From JANXYY01 sp035530875 (GTDB taxonomy: Bacteria; Actinomycetota; Actinomycetes; Nanopelagicales; Nanopelagicaceae), in NCBI GenBank assembly GCA_035530875.1, contig DATKUB010000068.1, positions 1 through 25,134 of the forward strand: a stretch of DNA of 25,134 nucleotides. The letters run 5' to 3'. The notes beneath the pieces are model-generated. The model saw nothing but the letters and a program-made list of their open reading frames with translations, was not told the origin of the DNA and did no database searches. Positions 1 to 7,654 of this stretch are shown here, one piece after another. Position 1 is the stretch's first letter; every line of letters begins with the position of its first letter. The translations under genes were made by a program, and so were the position numbers.

Positions 1-1
1 G

Positions 2-661
2 GATCGCTTTGACCTTGACCTCATCGCCGGACGAGGTGGAACCACGGACGAACGACTTGGAGACATCAACAGTCTTGACTTAGACCGAGGCCTGCGCCGT
101 GCCCGCGCGGCCGCGCTGTTGATGTTGGCTCTCCCCGGCAACGCATACTTGTATCAAGGCGAAGAACTCGGATTGCCCGAAGTCCGTGACATTCCCGAAA
201 ATCGACTTCAAGACCCGATCTGGCACTTGAGCGGCTTCAAAGATCGCGGTCGTGATGGCTGTCGGGTACCTATGCCTTGGCGAACCGGTGACAAAGGCGG
301 GTACGGATTCTCCACTGATTCAGCGCTCACCCCCCAAGATCAATGGCTCCCCCAGCCAAAAGCTTGGGCGAACTTGGCCATCGACCAACAACTATCGGAA
401 TCTGGCTCCACGCTCAAGCTCTATCAGGAGGCCTTGGCATTGCGCCGACAACTTTTCCGCTCCAACGAAGACAGTCTGCTTTGGCGATTGGCGACAGGCG
501 ATCAGTTGCTTTTCGAGAGATCAGGCAAGTTCGCGTGCCTAACCACCTTTGGGACTCCAACAAGACTCCCGGACGGGTGGGAGGCGATTCTTTCCAGTTC
601 GCCCTTGTCAGGAGATCACTTGCCACCCGACTGCACCGTTTGGCTCCGATCCCTGAGTTAG
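2..661 (+). CDS. Alpha-glucosidase / oligo-1,6-glucosidase (GH13), 3' part only
   Basis: This is the C-terminal part of a GH13 alpha-glucosidase, which hydrolyses terminal alpha-1,4 or alpha-1,6 glucose units of short oligosaccharides. The reading frame is open to the left edge, so the start and catalytic residues lie outside the window. Visible family landmarks are the segment GNAYLYQGEELGLPEV (late (beta/alpha)8-barrel region) and RDGCRVPMPW, a hallmark of the oligo-1,6-glucosidase/trehalulose synthase branch, followed by a short beta-sandwich C-terminus ending in TAG. Substrate preference cannot be read from this fragment. It lies 60 nt upstream of the aldehyde dehydrogenase with no visible terminator between them. 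The family call is firm; the exact specificity is open. Confidence 0.88.
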   Translation, partial: DRFDLDLIAGRGGTTDERLGDINSLDLDRGLRRARAAALLMLALPGNAYLYQGEELGLPEVRDIPENRLQDPIWHLSGFKDRGRDGCRVPMPWRTGDKGGYGFSTDSALTPQDQWLPQPKAWANLAIDQQLSESGSTLKLYQEALALRRQLFRSNEDSLLWRLATGDQLLFERSGKFACLTTFGTPTRLPDGWEAILSSSPLSGDHLPPDCTVWLRSLS

Positions 662-721
662 GAAACGCTTCGATACTGATCGTCGGTTGTGGGGCGGCCG
701 TGCCTGGATAAGAATGACTCC

Positions 722-2188
722 ATGGCCGCAGAAACGTTTCTCTCCTTACACCCGGCAACCGATGAAGAGATCGGACGCTTTCCTATTGTGAGTCCTGAGG
801 AAGTTGATCAGGCAGTGAAAAGGGCAATATCGGCGGGGATCTGGTGGCGGGAACTGAGTTGGAAAGAACGTGAGTCCCGGCTACTCAAGTGGAATTCGTT
901 GCTCACCAAGCGGATAGATGAAATCGCCACGTTAATATCCAAGGAGACCGGCAAACCCTTAAGTGATGCCCGGTTGGAGGCAACGCTGGCGATCGCACAT
1001 CTGTCGTGGGCTGCCAAACATGCAGCGAAGATTCTGCAAAGCGAATCCAGGGCTCCGGGTCTTTTGATGGCCAACATGTCGGCCAAGGTAGAGCACGTAC
1101 CCTTTGGCGTTATTGGCGTTATTGGCCCATGGAACTACCCGCTATTTACTCCGATGGGCTCCATCGCCTACGCCTTGGCTGCAGGCAATGCCGTGGTTTT
1201 CAAGCCAAGCGAATACACCCCAGCGGTTGGGCAGTTCTTGGCCTCAACACTGGCGGAGGTAGTGCCAGAGGTTCCGCTACTGCAAGTTGTAACGGGATTC
1301 GCATCAACGGGTGAGGCGCTTTGTCGTAGCAAAGTGGGCAAGATTGCCTTCACGGGTTCAACGGCTACTGCGAAGAAAGTCGCTGCTGTATGCGCTGAAA
1401 ATCTCAAACCGATGATTGCCGAATGCGGCGGCAAAGATGCTGTTATCGTCGCAAGCGATGCAAATCTTGCCTTGGCCGCCGAGCTCACCTTATGGGCCGC
1501 AATGTCCAACGCTGGCCAGAGCTGCATCGCCGCCGAGCGAGTCTACGTTGAGCGACCAGTTGCAACGGAGTTCGTCAAATTAATTTCACAAGTGGCGCAG
1601 AAGTTACATCCCGGGTCTGAGGCTAACTCGTCATACGGGGCGCTCACGATGGCGCGTCAAGCTGAAATCATTGAATCACACATCAAAGATGCGATTGCCC
1701 GTGGTGGAAAGGCCGTCGTTGGTGGCGAAGAATCGGTTCAACGCCCATATATTCTTCCAGTGATAATTACCGATGTTCCTGAAGATTCCCTTGCCATGCA
1801 AGAAGAAACCTTCGGTCCCACCATCTGCATCAACGCGGTCGATTCAATTGATGAAGCGATTCAACTTTCTAACGAATCGCGTTATGGACTTGGCGCTTCG
1901 GTCTGGTCCAAAGACCACGGAGATGAAATTGCTTCAAAACTGCGATGTGGAATGGTTAGCGTAAACTCAGCCTTCGCATTCGCGGCCGTAGCTGGCGTCC
2001 CGTTTGGTGGAGTAGGCGACAGTGGCTACGGACGTATTCATGGACCTGAAGGGCTGCTCGAATTCACATTTGCGCGTTCGGTCGTGAGCACGCGTTTCAA
2101 AGCTCCTATTTCTTTCACTACTTTTATGCGAACATCGAAGACCGATTCACTAATCAACAAGATCGTTCAGATCTTGCACGGTCACTGA
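722..2188 (+). CDS. NAD(P)-dependent aldehyde dehydrogenase (succinate-semialdehyde-dehydrogenase-like)
   Basis: A 488-residue member of the ALDH superfamily, oxidising an aldehyde to the carboxylate with NAD(P)+ in the cytosol. Visible: GPWNYP with the oxyanion Asn138, the cofactor loop FTGST, general base Glu234 in ECGGKD (usually ELGGK), catalytic Cys268 in NAGQSC, and EETFGP near the C-terminus. Overall style resembles actinobacterial succinate-semialdehyde dehydrogenases (GabD2-like), but the substrate is not determinable. ATG 722 is preferred over in-frame GTG 689 because GGATAAG precedes it at about 9 nt and the N-terminus then fits the family; the same bases could also be a -10-like box for a leaderless start. 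The stop overlaps the nucS start (TGATG), so the two are probably co-transcribed. Confidence 0.9.
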   Translation: MAAETFLSLHPATDEEIGRFPIVSPEEVDQAVKRAISAGIWWRELSWKERESRLLKWNSLLTKRIDEIATLISKETGKPLSDARLEATLAIAHLSWAAKHAAKILQSESRAPGLLMANMSAKVEHVPFGVIGVIGPWNYPLFTPMGSIAYALAAGNAVVFKPSEYTPAVGQFLASTLAEVVPEVPLLQVVTGFASTGEALCRSKVGKIAFTGSTATAKKVAAVCAENLKPMIAECGGKDAVIVASDANLALAAELTLWAAMSNAGQSCIAAERVYVERPVATEFVKLISQVAQKLHPGSEANSSYGALTMARQAEIIESHIKDAIARGGKAVVGGEESVQRPYILPVIITDVPEDSLAMQEETFGPTICINAVDSIDEAIQLSNESRYGLGASVWSKDHGDEIASKLRCGMVSVNSAFAFAAVAGVPFGGVGDSGYGRIHGPEGLLEFTFARSVVSTRFKAPISFTTFMRTSKTDSLINKIVQILHGH

Positions 2189-2847
2189 TGCGCGTTGTAA
2201 TTGCTCGCTGCAGCGTCGAATATTCGGGACGATTGAGTGCAACATTAGGTGAGGCAACTCGACTGCTCATGGTGAAGGCAGACGGAAGCGTTTTGATCCA
2301 TTCCGATGGCGGCTCCTACAAACCTTTGAACTGGATGAGTCCCCCGTGCGTCTTGCGCGAGGCAGACGATCGCTGGGAGGTCACGAACAAAGCCGGCGAG
2401 CGCTTGGTCATCCTCTTACATGAGGTGTTCCAGGATCATGCGCATGACCTTGGCGCCGACCCTGGCTTGGTAAAGGATGGTGTTGAAGCGCAACTCCAAG
2501 TTCTGCTAGCGGAGCGACCGCACGTGATCGGCGATGGATGGACGTTGGTTCGTCGCGAACACATGACTGCGATCGGTCCCGTCGATCTGCTAGTTAGAGA
2601 CGACCAGGGGCGCCACGTTGCGATTGAGATCAAAAGACGCGGAGATATAGACGGCGTTGAGCAGTTGACTAGATACCTGGATCTAATGAATCGGGATCCG
2701 CAACTCGCGCCGGTTCGGGGAATATTTGCAGCCCAGGAGATCAAGCCTCAGGCAAAGGTCTTAGCCACTGACCGTGGCATCGACTGCCTGATCTTGGATT
2801 ATGACGAACTTCGCGGCATCGATGATGGACGCCCGAGGCTCTTCTGA
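2188..2847 (+). CDS. nucS: Mismatch-specific endonuclease NucS (EndoMS)
   Basis: A 219-residue NucS, the non-canonical mismatch-repair endonuclease that replaces MutS/MutL in most actinobacteria and many archaea; it cuts both strands around G-T, G-G and T-T mismatches and works with the sliding clamp. The N-terminal DNA-binding/dimerisation half (MRVVIARCSVEYSGRL) and the RecB-like nuclease half are both present. Probable metal and catalytic residues are Asp133 (GPVDLLVRD) and Glu147-x-Lys149 (AIEIKRRG), followed by the conserved QLTRYL helix. The C-terminus RPRLF fits the short clamp-interacting tail known in the family. Length is normal. The start codon overlaps the aldehyde dehydrogenase stop, implying translational coupling. 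A 21-bp repeat array begins 12 nt after the stop. Confidence 0.95.
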   Translation: MRVVIARCSVEYSGRLSATLGEATRLLMVKADGSVLIHSDGGSYKPLNWMSPPCVLREADDRWEVTNKAGERLVILLHEVFQDHAHDLGADPGLVKDGVEAQLQVLLAERPHVIGDGWTLVRREHMTAIGPVDLLVRDDQGRHVAIEIKRRGDIDGVEQLTRYLDLMNRDPQLAPVRGIFAAQEIKPQAKVLATDRGIDCLILDYDELRGIDDGRPRLF

Positions 2848-2859
2848 CCCCTCGGCATC

Positions 2860-2943
2860 CCCGTGAGCGGCGGCTCCCCTCCCGCGAGCGGCGGCTCCCC
2901 TCCCGTGAGCGGCGGCTCCCCTCCCGTGAGCGGCGGCTTGCCT
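2860..2943 (-). repeat. 21-bp tandem repeat array R1, four units (reverse orientation)
   Basis: Four exact-length 21-bp units start at 2860, 2881, 2902 and 2923. Read on the minus strand each carries GCCGCCGCTC(A/G)CGGG; the unit at 2923-2943 has the AGGCAA prefix seen in array R2, the other three have AGGGGA. Only one substitution separates units 1-3. The array fills the gap between nucS and the zinc-ribbon gene and lies inverted relative to arrays R2 (4287-4391) and R3 (25050 to the edge). Units contain the short dyad GAGC-CGCC-GCTC. No spacer sequence exists, so this is a minisatellite-like array, not CRISPR. Confidence 0.95.
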
Positions 2944-2968
2944 CACCAGAAACGGGCAGAATAGACAC

Positions 2969-3274
2969 GTGAGTCCCCGAAAGCACAAACGAGCCGTCGA
3001 GCCAAAGAACGAACGAGAAGATCGGCCGAGCTCGGAATCTCTTGAAGAGCACCCGGATGGCCTATTTAGAGTTCGAAGAATCACCGGATCAAGTTCCACC
3101 AAGGCATACCGCTGCCCGGGCTGCGACCAGGAAATCCGGCCGGCAACCCCGCATGTTGTGGCTTGGCCAGAAGATGGCCTCGACGACCGACGGCACTGGC
3201 ACTCAGCCTGCTGGGAGAAACGTGACCAACGCGGGCCGAGGACGCAGCGCACCCGTGACGCTCCGCGCTACTGA
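2969..3274 (+). CDS. Small actinobacterial zinc-ribbon-like protein
   Basis: A 101-residue protein of unknown function. Its centre has a metal-site pattern: YRCPGCDQEI around residues 47-56, then TPHVVAWP and RRHWHSACW, giving two cysteines, a histidine cluster and a further cysteine, with charged, probably disordered ends. I recognise this as a small protein conserved in actinobacteria, sometimes loosely labelled an ATP/GTP-binding protein, but no P-loop is present and no function should be inferred from that label. GTG 2969 is the first start giving the usual KHKR-type basic N-terminus; there is no clear ribosome-binding site, which leaves the exact start uncertain. It follows nucS across array R1 and converges on the AbiEi-like gene. 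Confidence 0.75.
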   Translation: MSPRKHKRAVEPKNEREDRPSSESLEEHPDGLFRVRRITGSSSTKAYRCPGCDQEIRPATPHVVAWPEDGLDDRRHWHSACWEKRDQRGPRTQRTRDAPRY

Positions 3275-3288
3275 TCCACCCTTAGGGC

Positions 3289-4206
3289 CTAGACACCAAC
3301 GCGCGCTAGAGACCGCGGCAATCGCGACGCGATTGCGCTGCGGACATTTCCTATCCATTCTTCAGATCGAAGATCCTCAGACCTCACTACAAATATTTTC
3401 CAACCAAGCGCCTGAATCAAGCCCCGTCGTCGCAAATCGTGAGTTACTTGATCGGGACTTGAATGATCTGCAGTGCCATCAAATTCGACGCCGACTTTCA
3501 CGCGTTGCCAACCGAGGTCAAGAAAATAGGTCTGTCCCGTGCTAGGAACATAGACCTGGCACTGCGTTGTTGGAGTTGGCAAGCCGGCTCTAATGAGTTT
3601 AAGTCGAGTTCGACTTTCACCCATTGATTGGCTGCCGCCGTCGACCAAAGGTAATACGGAATCGATCGTGCTAACGAATCTAAAACCACTGCTCTGCCTT
3701 CGAATTCGCAAGACCTCGGCTAGATTGAGCCGCCCGGTAGCGGCGCACATGTCCAGATAGCCGAGGGCCTTGTAAACATCCTTAATTCGGGCGAGGTCGA
3801 ATGCTGTCCGCTCCAGCGTCGTCACTTCCACGTCGCCGATTCGGATCAAATCACTCGGTTCGATCTGATATCTGTGTTGCAGGACACCCGATCTGGATAT
3901 ATGCGAATCACGGCCAACTACCGCAAACTCTGGCTTGGAGAAGATGTCATTGATGTCCAATTCAATACCAGGAATCTGATGAATCCATGCTGCACTCAGA
4001 CCGACAGCTGCACACGAACTAGGCAACACCAGACTCAGAGCGCTTGCCCTGGTTAGCGAACTGTCAGCAACGCTTGATTTCAGATATACGCCCCGAGCCA
4101 CTCGCCGGAGATGCCCATCGCGAACGGCTGCGCGCACCGCGTTGCGGTCGTAGCCCAGATTGGTTAGTTGCTCGGTCGACATCGGTCGAGTTGTAAAGAT
4201 TTCCAT
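3289..4206 (-). CDS. AbiEi-type antitoxin-domain protein with C-terminal DUF559/Vsr-like nuclease fold
   Basis: A 305-residue protein. The first ~45 residues form a winged-helix segment typical of the AbiEi type IV antitoxin N-terminus (MSTEQLTNLGYDRNAVR, then VARGVYL). The C-terminal third resembles the restriction-endonuclease-like DUF559/Vsr domain: Glu197 in ESRTR, Asp230 in YFLDLGW, Glu241-x-Asp243 in GVEFDG, a downstream D257LRRR and GWKIFVVR. These acidic residues are candidate metal ligands. No AbiEii-type nucleotidyltransferase toxin is adjacent, so it is a solo copy, a common situation in actinobacteria. ATG 4206 is used, but ATG 4182 (MSTEQ) would fit homologues as well. It is divergent from the GntR gene, with array R2 in the shared upstream region. 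Whether it is defence, regulatory or orphan is not decided. Confidence 0.8.
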   Translation of the reverse strand: MEIFTTRPMSTEQLTNLGYDRNAVRAAVRDGHLRRVARGVYLKSSVADSSLTRASALSLVLPSSCAAVGLSAAWIHQIPGIELDINDIFSKPEFAVVGRDSHISRSGVLQHRYQIEPSDLIRIGDVEVTTLERTAFDLARIKDVYKALGYLDMCAATGRLNLAEVLRIRRQSSGFRFVSTIDSVLPLVDGGSQSMGESRTRLKLIRAGLPTPTTQCQVYVPSTGQTYFLDLGWQRVKVGVEFDGTADHSSPDQVTHDLRRRGLIQALGWKIFVVRSEDLRSEEWIGNVRSAIASRLPRSLARVGV

Positions 4207-4286
4207 CTGCGTAGATTGGCCAAGCCATTAGCCAAGTGGATCCCAAGGTGTCCCAAGCTGTGCTTTGCCGACGGGCTGTGGACCTG

Positions 4287-4391
4287 AGGCAAGCCGCCGC
4301 TCACAGGAGGCAAGCCGCCGCTCAAGGGAGGCAGGCCCCCGCTCAAGGGAGGCAAGCCGCCCCTCACGGGAGGCAAGCCGCCCCTCACGGG
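4287..4391 (+). repeat. 21-bp tandem repeat array R2, five units
   Basis: Five 21-bp units begin at 4287, 4308, 4329, 4350 and 4371. The consensus carries AGGCAAGCC then GCCGCTCACGGG; units 2 and 3 have CAAGGG in place of CACGGG, and units 4 and 5 have CCCCTC in place of CCGCTC. The array sits in the divergent promoter region between the AbiEi-like gene and the GntR regulator and stops 7 bp before a candidate operator. It is inverted relative to R1 at 2860-2943, so the two arrays bracket the zinc-ribbon and AbiEi-like genes. Confidence 0.95.
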
Positions 4392-4397
4392 ACGTGG

Positions 4398-4428
4398 TGT
4401 ATCAATTTGGCGCATACTGATATATCTT
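4398..4428 (+). promoter_or_regulatory. Candidate leaderless promoter and GntR operator dyad
   Basis: TATCTT at 4423-4428 fits the actinobacterial TANNNT -10 box and lies 6 nt before GTG 4435, the spacing expected of a leaderless transcript. An imperfect dyad TGTATCA (4398-4404) and TGATATA (4418-4424), separated by 13 nt, overlaps this box. FCD-type GntR regulators usually bind short dyads near their own promoters, so autoregulation is a reasonable inference, not a demonstrated one. Confidence 0.45.
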
Positions 4429-4434
4429 CTTCTC

Positions 4435-5082
4435 GTGGCCCTGACTCTTGTCAATGACGAGCTCTCCTTCTCCGATCGCGCCTACCTAGCGATTCGAAGG
4501 CTGATCGTCACCTTGGCCCTAGAACCCGGCTCGGTGATCAGCGAAAGCGACCTAATGATCCAATTGGGTCTGGGGCGAACCCCGGTTCGCGAAGCACTGC
4601 GGCGCCTGGCCAATGAGCGCCTAGTAGATGTCTATCCACGCCGTGGAATGTTCGTAGCCGGCGTCGACCCACGAGATCTCAGCGCCTTATTTGAAATTCG
4701 TGAGCAACTCGAACCATTCGCGGCGCATCTGGCCGCGACTCGCCGCAACCCGGCCGATATCGAAGTAATCAATGAACTCCTCGCGGATCTAGACGCAGTG
4801 GCGGGAGATGCCAGACGGCTCATCGATTTGGACCAGCGCATGCACGAACACGTATACCAATGCAGTCACAACGAATTTCTCGCCACCACTCTTGATCAGC
4901 ATTACATGCATGCGCTTCGGATCTGGTTCCTCGCACTTGACCGCGTCACGGACCTAGAAGGGGCCGTGCTTGAGCACCGAGGGTTGCTCGAAGCGATTCG
5001 CGATGGCGATGCGCCAAGAGCCGAAGTGTTAATGCGCAAGCACGTTGCCGGTTTTGAAACTTCAATCCATCGAAATTTGTAG
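4435..5082 (+). CDS. GntR-family transcriptional regulator (FadR/FCD subfamily)
   Basis: A 215-residue regulator. The N-terminal winged helix (about residues 10-75) contains the GntR signature LGLGRTPVREALRRL and the wing YPRRGMFV. The C-terminal alpha-helical FCD ligand domain (about 85-210) shows the expected Asp/His metal-site helices: DLDQRMHEHVY, then YMHALRIWF, then EHRGLLEAI and MRKHV. Such proteins sense small carboxylates or amino-acid-like ligands. Start GTG 4435 follows a TANNNT box by 6 nt. The gene lies 52 nt upstream of the dimethylglycine/sarcosine dehydrogenase operon on the same strand, so control of that operon is the most likely job; the effector is unknown. Confidence 0.9.
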   Translation: MALTLVNDELSFSDRAYLAIRRLIVTLALEPGSVISESDLMIQLGLGRTPVREALRRLANERLVDVYPRRGMFVAGVDPRDLSALFEIREQLEPFAAHLAATRRNPADIEVINELLADLDAVAGDARRLIDLDQRMHEHVYQCSHNEFLATTLDQHYMHALRIWFLALDRVTDLEGAVLEHRGLLEAIRDGDAPRAEVLMRKHVAGFETSIHRNL

Positions 5083-5134
5083 CCGTCAGTATCCCAATTA
5101 GAAATCACATCAACCGAAAGGAACGGATCTCAAC

Positions 5135-7654
5135 ATGAGTTCCCTACCAACAAAGGCGAAAGCCGTAGTCATTGGCGCCGGCATCGTCGGCAATAGCGTC
5201 GCGTATCACTTGGCTCGCCTCGGCTGGCGTGATCTTGTCCAGATCGACAAAGGACCACTGCCTAATCCTGGCGGGTCTACCGGACACGCCTCAAACTTCA
5301 TTTTTCCTACCGACCACTCGAAAGAGATGACTGAAATCACGCTGGAAAGCATGCGCCAATACAAGGAAATGGGTGTTTTCACAGAGTGCGGTGGCATTGA
5401 AGTCGCTAGAACTCCTGAACGGATGCAGGAGCTGGCCAGGCGCATGTCATCGGCAAAATCCTGGGGTATCGAGGACACCGAAATTGCTTCGCCCGAACGA
5501 TGCAAGGAACTAGTTCCATTTATGGACGAGAGCGTCATTCTTGGCGGCTTCTATACGCCAAGCGTTGGAGTCGTCGACTCCGTTCGGGGCGGCACGATAA
5601 TGCGCGAACGCGCTACGGAAATGGGAGCTCTTCAAAGTTTTGCCAACACCGAAGTCCTAGGAATTGACGTTGAAAATGGTCGCGTTACGCGCGTACGCAC
5701 CACCAACGGCGACATTGAAACCGAATATGTCGTGATTGCCTGCGGTTGCTGGAGTCCACGAATTGCCGCAATGGCAGGGGCATCAATTCCGCTGACACCA
5801 GCCGTACACCAGATGAAGGACCTAGGTCCTGTGCCGCACTTCGCAGACTCAAAAGGCGACATCGAATTTCCGATCATCCGCGACATGGATACAAACATGT
5901 ATGAGCGCCAACACGGATCTGGAATCGAAGTTGGATCGTATGCGCATCGACCGATTCTTTACACACCAGATGACATTCCTTCAAACGCTGCAGCCACCCT
6001 GTCGCCAACGGAATTCCCCTTCACCCAAGAAGATTTCGACCTGCAGGACGAGCACGCGCTTGAACTCATGCCGGAAATCATTGGAGATGAAAAAATCGGC
6101 CAGAAGTACGCGATCAACGGGATCCTTTCACTAACCCCAGATGGCATGCCGATCGTCGGCGAAACGCCAGAAGTAAAGGGCCTGTGGTCTTGCGCAGCAG
6201 TCTGGGTCAAGGAAGGCCCGGGAACCGGAAAGAGCCTTGCTGAATTGATGATTCACGGCGAGTCGGAAATAGATATGCATGGCTCCGATATCGCTCGCTT
6301 CCACGAACACCAGAAGTCTGCGTATCACATCAACGCCCGCACCTCCGAAGGCTTCAACAAGATGTACGGCATCGTGCACCCGAATGAGCAATGGGAGAGC
6401 AACAGGAATGTCCGTCTCTCGCCATATTTCGAACAGCAGAAAGACCTGGGCGCCGTTTTCTACGAAACCGTTGGCTGGGAGCGCCCGTTCTGGTACGAGA
6501 CAAACGCACCACTGGTTGCGAAATATGGTGAGGCAGTGATGCCACGCACCTCCGAATGGGAATCACGTTGGTGGTCGCCAATTATCAATGCGGAGCACCT
6601 CGAGATGCGAGAGACCGCTGGACTAGTCGACCTGACCGCATTCGCCATATTTGATGTTTCTGGCCCCTCCGCCCTTGACGTCGTGCAGAAAGTGGCCGTT
6701 CGTCAGATGGACGTAGCGGTCGGTCGAGTGGTGTACACACCGGTCCTTTCGCACAATGGCGGCTTCAAGTCCGACCTCACTATCATGCGTCTCGCCCACG
6801 ATCGCTTCCGCGTAGTTACCGGTGGCGCGCATGGAATGGGAGACAAGAAATGGTTCAGTAACCATCTTCCGGCAGACGGTACAGCCCAGATCGAAGATCT
6901 GACTTCAAGCCTTACGACTCTTGGCATTTGGGGCCCGAAGGCTCGCGAAATCCTGCAATCCATAACCTCTGCTGACCTTTCGAATGACGCCTTCAAATTC
7001 GGCGTCTGCAAGGTAATCGAGATCGGACCACTACGAGTCCTTGCTTCGCGCATCTCCTACGTCGGAGATCTTGGCTGGGAGCTTTACCTTCCGATGGAGC
7101 AGGGTGCCAAGCTATGGGAACAGGTCTGGGATGCCGGTGTGCAACATGGCCTTATTCCAGTAGGCATCGGCGTATACGGCACCACTGGGCGACTAGAGAA
7201 GTCCTACCGCGCATTCGGAGCTGAGTTGGAGACGGAATACAACGCCGTCGAGGCTGGCATGTTGACTCCTAAAGTCAAAGCACAGGACTTCGTTGGAAAG
7301 GCCGCCCACCTGGCTCAGCGTGAGGTGGCCCCCACTGCGATCCTCTGCTCCCTCACCGTCGACGACCACACGTCATCAAGCGGAGAAAAGCGTTACATGA
7401 TGGGCCGCGAACCAATAATGACCCCGGATGGCAAGCCAATCACCGATGCGAAAGGACGTCGCTCCTATGTTACGAGTGCTGGTTCTGCCCCATCTCTTGG
7501 CAAGCACGTTCTGATGTCCTATCTCACTTCAGAGCATGCCGTTATTGGTAACAAGCTGATCGTCGAGTATCTGGGTGACCATTACCCCGTAACGGTTGCC
7601 GGCGTCGGCGCCACTCCACTATTCGACCCCAACAACGAACGGATTCTTTCGTAA
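5135..7654 (+). CDS. Dimethylglycine/sarcosine dehydrogenase-family flavoprotein with GcvT domain
   Basis: An 839-residue two-part enzyme. Residues ~10-390 are a DAO-type FAD oxidoreductase with GAGIVG at 14-19 and GGSTGHASN, whose His51 matches the covalent-flavin histidine region of dimethylglycine dehydrogenases. Residues ~390-450 form the FAO_M linker. From ~450 onward is a GcvT-like tetrahydrofolate aminomethyltransferase domain with LGIWGPKAREIL and RISYVGDLGWELYLP, plus the C-terminal barrel. The family removes an N-methyl group oxidatively, passes electrons to ETF and transfers the C1 unit to tetrahydrofolate. Dimethylglycine or sarcosine is the likeliest substrate, but paralogues with other N-methyl substrates exist. 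A ribosome-binding site AAAGGAAC precedes ATG 5135. The stop overlaps etfB (TAATG), and fhs follows etfA, matching this chemistry. Confidence 0.88.
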   Translation: MSSLPTKAKAVVIGAGIVGNSVAYHLARLGWRDLVQIDKGPLPNPGGSTGHASNFIFPTDHSKEMTEITLESMRQYKEMGVFTECGGIEVARTPERMQELARRMSSAKSWGIEDTEIASPERCKELVPFMDESVILGGFYTPSVGVVDSVRGGTIMRERATEMGALQSFANTEVLGIDVENGRVTRVRTTNGDIETEYVVIACGCWSPRIAAMAGASIPLTPAVHQMKDLGPVPHFADSKGDIEFPIIRDMDTNMYERQHGSGIEVGSYAHRPILYTPDDIPSNAAATLSPTEFPFTQEDFDLQDEHALELMPEIIGDEKIGQKYAINGILSLTPDGMPIVGETPEVKGLWSCAAVWVKEGPGTGKSLAELMIHGESEIDMHGSDIARFHEHQKSAYHINARTSEGFNKMYGIVHPNEQWESNRNVRLSPYFEQQKDLGAVFYETVGWERPFWYETNAPLVAKYGEAVMPRTSEWESRWWSPIINAEHLEMRETAGLVDLTAFAIFDVSGPSALDVVQKVAVRQMDVAVGRVVYTPVLSHNGGFKSDLTIMRLAHDRFRVVTGGAHGMGDKKWFSNHLPADGTAQIEDLTSSLTTLGIWGPKAREILQSITSADLSNDAFKFGVCKVIEIGPLRVLASRISYVGDLGWELYLPMEQGAKLWEQVWDAGVQHGLIPVGIGVYGTTGRLEKSYRAFGAELETEYNAVEAGMLTPKVKAQDFVGKAAHLAQREVAPTAILCSLTVDDHTSSSGEKRYMMGREPIMTPDGKPITDAKGRRSYVTSAGSAPSLGKHVLMSYLTSEHAVIGNKLIVEYLGDHYPVTVAGVGATPLFDPNNERILS

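Noticed and set aside
414..758. Minus-strand frame under the glucosidase and the aldehyde dehydrogenase start
   Set aside because: Shadow of the plus-strand genes with no family resemblance.
2741..3252. Minus-strand frames of 103 and 163 codons with AAAHGRG- or RRSREGS-type repeats
   Set aside because: They are translations of the 21-bp array R1 plus shadows of nucS and the zinc-ribbon gene; any frame through a 21-bp repeat stays open and gives a 7-residue repeat.
4164..4457. Frames across array R2 giving GGLPPVS- and RQAAAHG-type repeats
   Set aside because: Same artefact of a 21-bp period; they also run into the AbiEi-like and GntR genes on other frames.
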